Of a stretch of 33,160 nucleotides of DNA, positions 31,186 to 33,160 are shown piece after piece. Position numbers and translations under genes: made by a program. Where the stretch lies: NCBI GenBank assembly GCA_026708265.1, contig JAPOVI010000020.1, forward strand, positions 1 through 33,160, read 5' to 3'. Source of the DNA: Acidobacteriota bacterium (lineage in GTDB: Bacteria; Acidobacteriota; Vicinamibacteria; Vicinamibacterales; UBA8438). Position 1 is the stretch's first letter, and the number at the start of each line of letters is the position of its first letter. The notes beneath the pieces are model-generated. The model did no database searches and was not told the DNA's origin. It worked only from the letters and a program-made list of their open reading frames with translations.

Positions 31186-31515
31186 ATGCCCTACGTCCAT
31201 CTCGCTCTCGCCATCGCCGCCGAAGTCACCGGCACCACCGCGCTCGCGTCGACCCAGGGGTTCACGCGGCCGTTGCCGAGCATGATCGTCGTGGTCGGTT
31301 ACGGAGCGGCGTTCTACTTCCTCTCCCTCTGCCTGCGGCACATGAGCGTCGGCATCGCCTACGCCATCTGGGCGGGAGCGGGAATCGTCCTGATCGCCAT
31401 CCTGGGGCTGCTGGTCCACGGCCAACGGCTGGACACGCCGGCGGTGATCGGGCTGGGGCTGATCGTCGCGGGCGTCGTCGTCATCAACGTCTGGTCGGGC
31501 ATGCAGTTGCGCTGA
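31186..31515 (+). CDS. SMR-family multidrug/cation efflux protein (EmrE-like)
   Basis: A 109-residue protein with four membrane helices, the normal size of small multidrug resistance transporters. E13 in the first helix (AIAAEVTGTTAL) matches the essential Glu14 of EmrE. The third helix carries SVGIAYAIWAGAGIVLI, the GIAYAIW wording typical of the EmrE/Qac branch rather than the guanidinium exporters. Such proteins exchange protons for lipophilic cations as antiparallel dimers. ATG 31186 has CGGAG upstream and lies 14 bases after the TauE/SafE gene, so it closes that operon. Whether its role relates to the PQQ enzyme is unknown. Confidence 0.94.
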   Translation: MPYVHLALAIAAEVTGTTALASTQGFTRPLPSMIVVVGYGAAFYFLSLCLRHMSVGIAYAIWAGAGIVLIAILGLLVHGQRLDTPAVIGLGLIVAGVVVINVWSGMQLR

Positions 31516-31519
31516 GCGT

Positions 31520-31534
31520 CCTACCGGCCGTAGG
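31520..31534. terminator. Short hairpin between convergent genes
   Basis: CCTAC-CGGCC-GTAGG forms a five-base stem beginning four bases after the SMR gene stops. It contains the stop codon of the TonB receptor gene on the minus strand. A compact bidirectional candidate with no T-run. Confidence 0.4.
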
Positions 31535-33160
31535 AGTAGCGGACGCCGAACTGCGCCTGCCAGCGGCTCCGCAGGTCGTCGCGCGCGTAGCGGTCGCCCG
31601 TGAACCCGGGACGGGCGGGCGAGTTCAGGCTGTACACGTAGCGGCCGGTGGCGGGGTCGACGCTCGAGCGGACCGGCTGCAGATTCTGGAAGAAGGCGAA
31701 CTCCAGGAGGCCGTTCCGGGCGTCGAACGCGTTGATCAGGTTCTGGACGTCGAGGAAGAACTCCAGCTCGTTGCGGCCGATCGGGACGTCGACGCCGAGG
31801 TGGAAGTCGAGGGTGTAGATCCACGGGCCCCGGCAGGAGTTCCGCGGCACGATCGCGCCCGGCGTGACGTCGCAGCCGTCCGACAGGAAACGCATCAGGT
31901 CGTCGAAGGTGCCGTTGGTGACCACGACGTCGGTAGCGTCGCGGGGGACGTAGAGCAGGTCGTTGCCGCGGGTGCCGTCGCCGTTGCTGTCGCTTCCGTC
32001 GAGGTAGCTGTAGGGCCGTCCCTGCTGGGCGCTGTAGAAGGTCGACAGCGTGATGCCGGCCGGTCCGGCGGGAATGCGGTACGAGCCCGAGAGGCTCACG
32101 CGGTGGCCGGGCGAGAAGTTCGACACCGCGAGCGGCACGGCGTTGGGGTTGCCGTCGGTGTAGTTGTAGCGCCAGTTCGACGTCGCCTGGCTCGACCCGC
32201 CGTCGTTGACGGTCCGCGACTCGCCGTAGAGATACGACCCGCTCAGGAACCAGTTGTCGCGGAACTGCTTGTCGAGCTTCGTGGCCACCGTCCAGCTGCT
32301 GCCCCGGTTGGTGTTGGTCAGCAGGACGACGTTGCTGAAGTCGCGGTGCAGGCGCGAGTGCGTCGGCCGCCCGTCGGGGGCGGCGCCCGTCGCCACGAGG
32401 TTGAGGTTCCGGTAGTCGATGTCGCGCACCGTCTTCGAGAAGAGCAGCTCCACGCTCCCGACGAGATTGAAGAAGCCCAGCTCCCGGTCGTAGGCGAGGT
32501 TGCCGCGCAGGAGCTGCGGGAAGCGGTAGTCGGGATCGACGAGGTTGATCTCGTTCGTGGACGCCGAGCCGATGTCGGTCGGCTGCGCGGTCGGGTCGGG
32601 CGAGAACGGAATCCGGTTGGCGGGGTCGAAGAAGACCCGGAGCCGCTGGAACTCGTTGCCGGTGTTGGAGTACTGGTTCGAGAGCCACACGTAGGGCGTC
32701 CGCCCGTGGAACAGCCCGAGGCCGCCCCGCACCTGCTGGCGGTTCCGCGCTTGCGGGCCGAGGTCGTAGTTGAAGCCGATGCGGGGAGACCAGTTCCGCG
32801 TCCGCGGCACGACGTCCGTGCCCCGCCCGTACAGCGACTCGACGAGCGGGTTGGCCGACGGAATGTCGGGGAAGATGGGCGCGTCGAGGCGGATGCCGTA
32901 GGTCAGCGACAGGTCGTCGCGCACCCGCCATTGGTCGCCCGCGTAGAACCCGAGCTGGTAGACCCAGAACTCCGCCGCCTGCCGCGGGTCGGCGGTGCGC
33001 GAGAAGCTGTAGCTGTAGGACTGGGCCAGCCCCTGCGCGAAGAGCTCCGGGCTCGTGAACTCGTAGACGCCGAAGTTGTCGCGGATGAACAGGTTGTCGA
33101 ACTTGAACAGCTCGTTGTGGGTGCCGATGGTGACCTGGGTGCGCGGCCGGCACCAGTTCA
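31521..33160 (-). CDS. TonB-dependent outer-membrane receptor, C-terminal part
   Basis: About 545 residues are visible; the start lies beyond the right edge. The sequence is an outer-membrane beta-barrel of the large acidobacterial TonB-dependent receptor type: alternating aromatic strands such as EFWVYQLGFYAGDQWRV, DDLSLTYGIRLD, WSPRIGFNYDL, VRGGLGLFHGRTPYVWL, RVSLSGSYRIPAG and ELEFFLDVQNLINAF, and the terminal strand QAQFGVRYSYGR. The FFLDVQNLINAFDARNG segment near the end is typical. These receptors import oligosaccharides, peptides or chelates; the ligand cannot be read from the barrel. The plug domain and any carboxypeptidase-regulatory-like domain would be upstream, outside the window. 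It converges on the SMR gene with five bases between the two stops. Confidence 0.92.
   Translation of the reverse strand, partial: NWCRPRTQVTIGTHNELFKFDNLFIRDNFGVYEFTSPELFAQGLAQSYSYSFSRTADPRQAAEFWVYQLGFYAGDQWRVRDDLSLTYGIRLDAPIFPDIPSANPLVESLYGRGTDVVPRTRNWSPRIGFNYDLGPQARNRQQVRGGLGLFHGRTPYVWLSNQYSNTGNEFQRLRVFFDPANRIPFSPDPTAQPTDIGSASTNEINLVDPDYRFPQLLRGNLAYDRELGFFNLVGSVELLFSKTVRDIDYRNLNLVATGAAPDGRPTHSRLHRDFSNVVLLTNTNRGSSWTVATKLDKQFRDNWFLSGSYLYGESRTVNDGGSSQATSNWRYNYTDGNPNAVPLAVSNFSPGHRVSLSGSYRIPAGPAGITLSTFYSAQQGRPYSYLDGSDSNGDGTRGNDLLYVPRDATDVVVTNGTFDDLMRFLSDGCDVTPGAIVPRNSCRGPWIYTLDFHLGVDVPIGRNELEFFLDVQNLINAFDARNGLLEFAFFQNLQPVRSSVDPATGRYVYSLNSPARPGFTGDRYARDDLRSRWQAQFGVRYSYGR

Noticed and set aside
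31147..33153. 668-codon minus-strand frame
   Set aside because: Out-of-frame shadow of the TonB receptor; Arg/Pro/Ala-rich with no beta-strand pattern.
1..33160. CRISPR array or mobile element
   Set aside because: No regularly spaced repeats of 23-37 bp beyond the two-copy cases noted, and no transposase, integrase or terminal inverted repeats were recognised.

Overview
The window reads as a high-GC (by eye near 70%) chromosomal segment of an Acidobacteriota bacterium, most likely class Vicinamibacteria. This rests on gene content, not a database search: an exported PQQ beta-propeller pair, DUF6152, repeated copies of an uncharacterised exported WGxPDLQG family, a TonB-dependent receptor, an ECF sigma factor overlapping a Ser/Thr kinase gene, and a DUF2089 regulator. 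Most predicted exported proteins have clear signal peptides, so the cell surface and periplasm dominate. I saw no rRNA, tRNA, transposase, integrase or CRISPR array.

Layout. 1-3500: a 5'-complete but window-truncated epoxide hydrolase (-), a 32-bp direct repeat, a collapsed DUF4143 ATPase pseudogene (-), an SDR/DUF2867 protein (-), a tiny DUF6116 protein (+) and a truncated Uma2 remnant (+). 3517-8526 (+): an exported PQQ propeller enzyme, a decayed stretch, a two-domain dCTP deaminase and a GtrA/START-like fusion. 8569-11891 (-): kinase, ECF sigma factor and a beta-propeller phytase-like lipoprotein. 12295-13320 (+): paralogue A of the WGxPDLQG family.

13345-15767 (-) is a compact four-gene unit: DUF2089 regulator, membrane protein, SdpI-like protein and PH-domain membrane protein. 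Its promoter region carries a perfect 16-bp palindrome. 15946-16598 (-) is a VapBC toxin-antitoxin pair with its own inverted repeats. 16695-18546 (-) holds an exported cyclase-family hydrolase and a double VOC protein, divergent from an RnfD-like membrane protein with a Sel1-like tail (18545-20224, +). 20298-20765 (-) is a poorly resolved small gene and 20820-22283 (+) an LVIVD-repeat protein.

22342-27787 is the most distinctive block. On the minus strand lie a Tat-exported phosphotriesterase-like hydrolase, paralogue C, DUF6152 and paralogue B; paralogue D is divergent on the plus strand. A strong hairpin closes D. Then 28007-31515 (+) runs small membrane protein, cytochrome c-PQQ propeller enzyme, TauE/SafE permease and SMR transporter, and a TonB-dependent receptor (-) runs off the right end.

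How the parts may work together (inference): the PQQ enzymes, the exported hydrolases (phosphotriesterase-like, cyclase, phytase-like), the WGxPDLQG/DUF6152 proteins and the TonB receptor look like a periplasmic and outer-membrane substrate-processing repertoire. The DUF2089-SdpI-PH unit looks like a self-regulated envelope-stress or immunity module.
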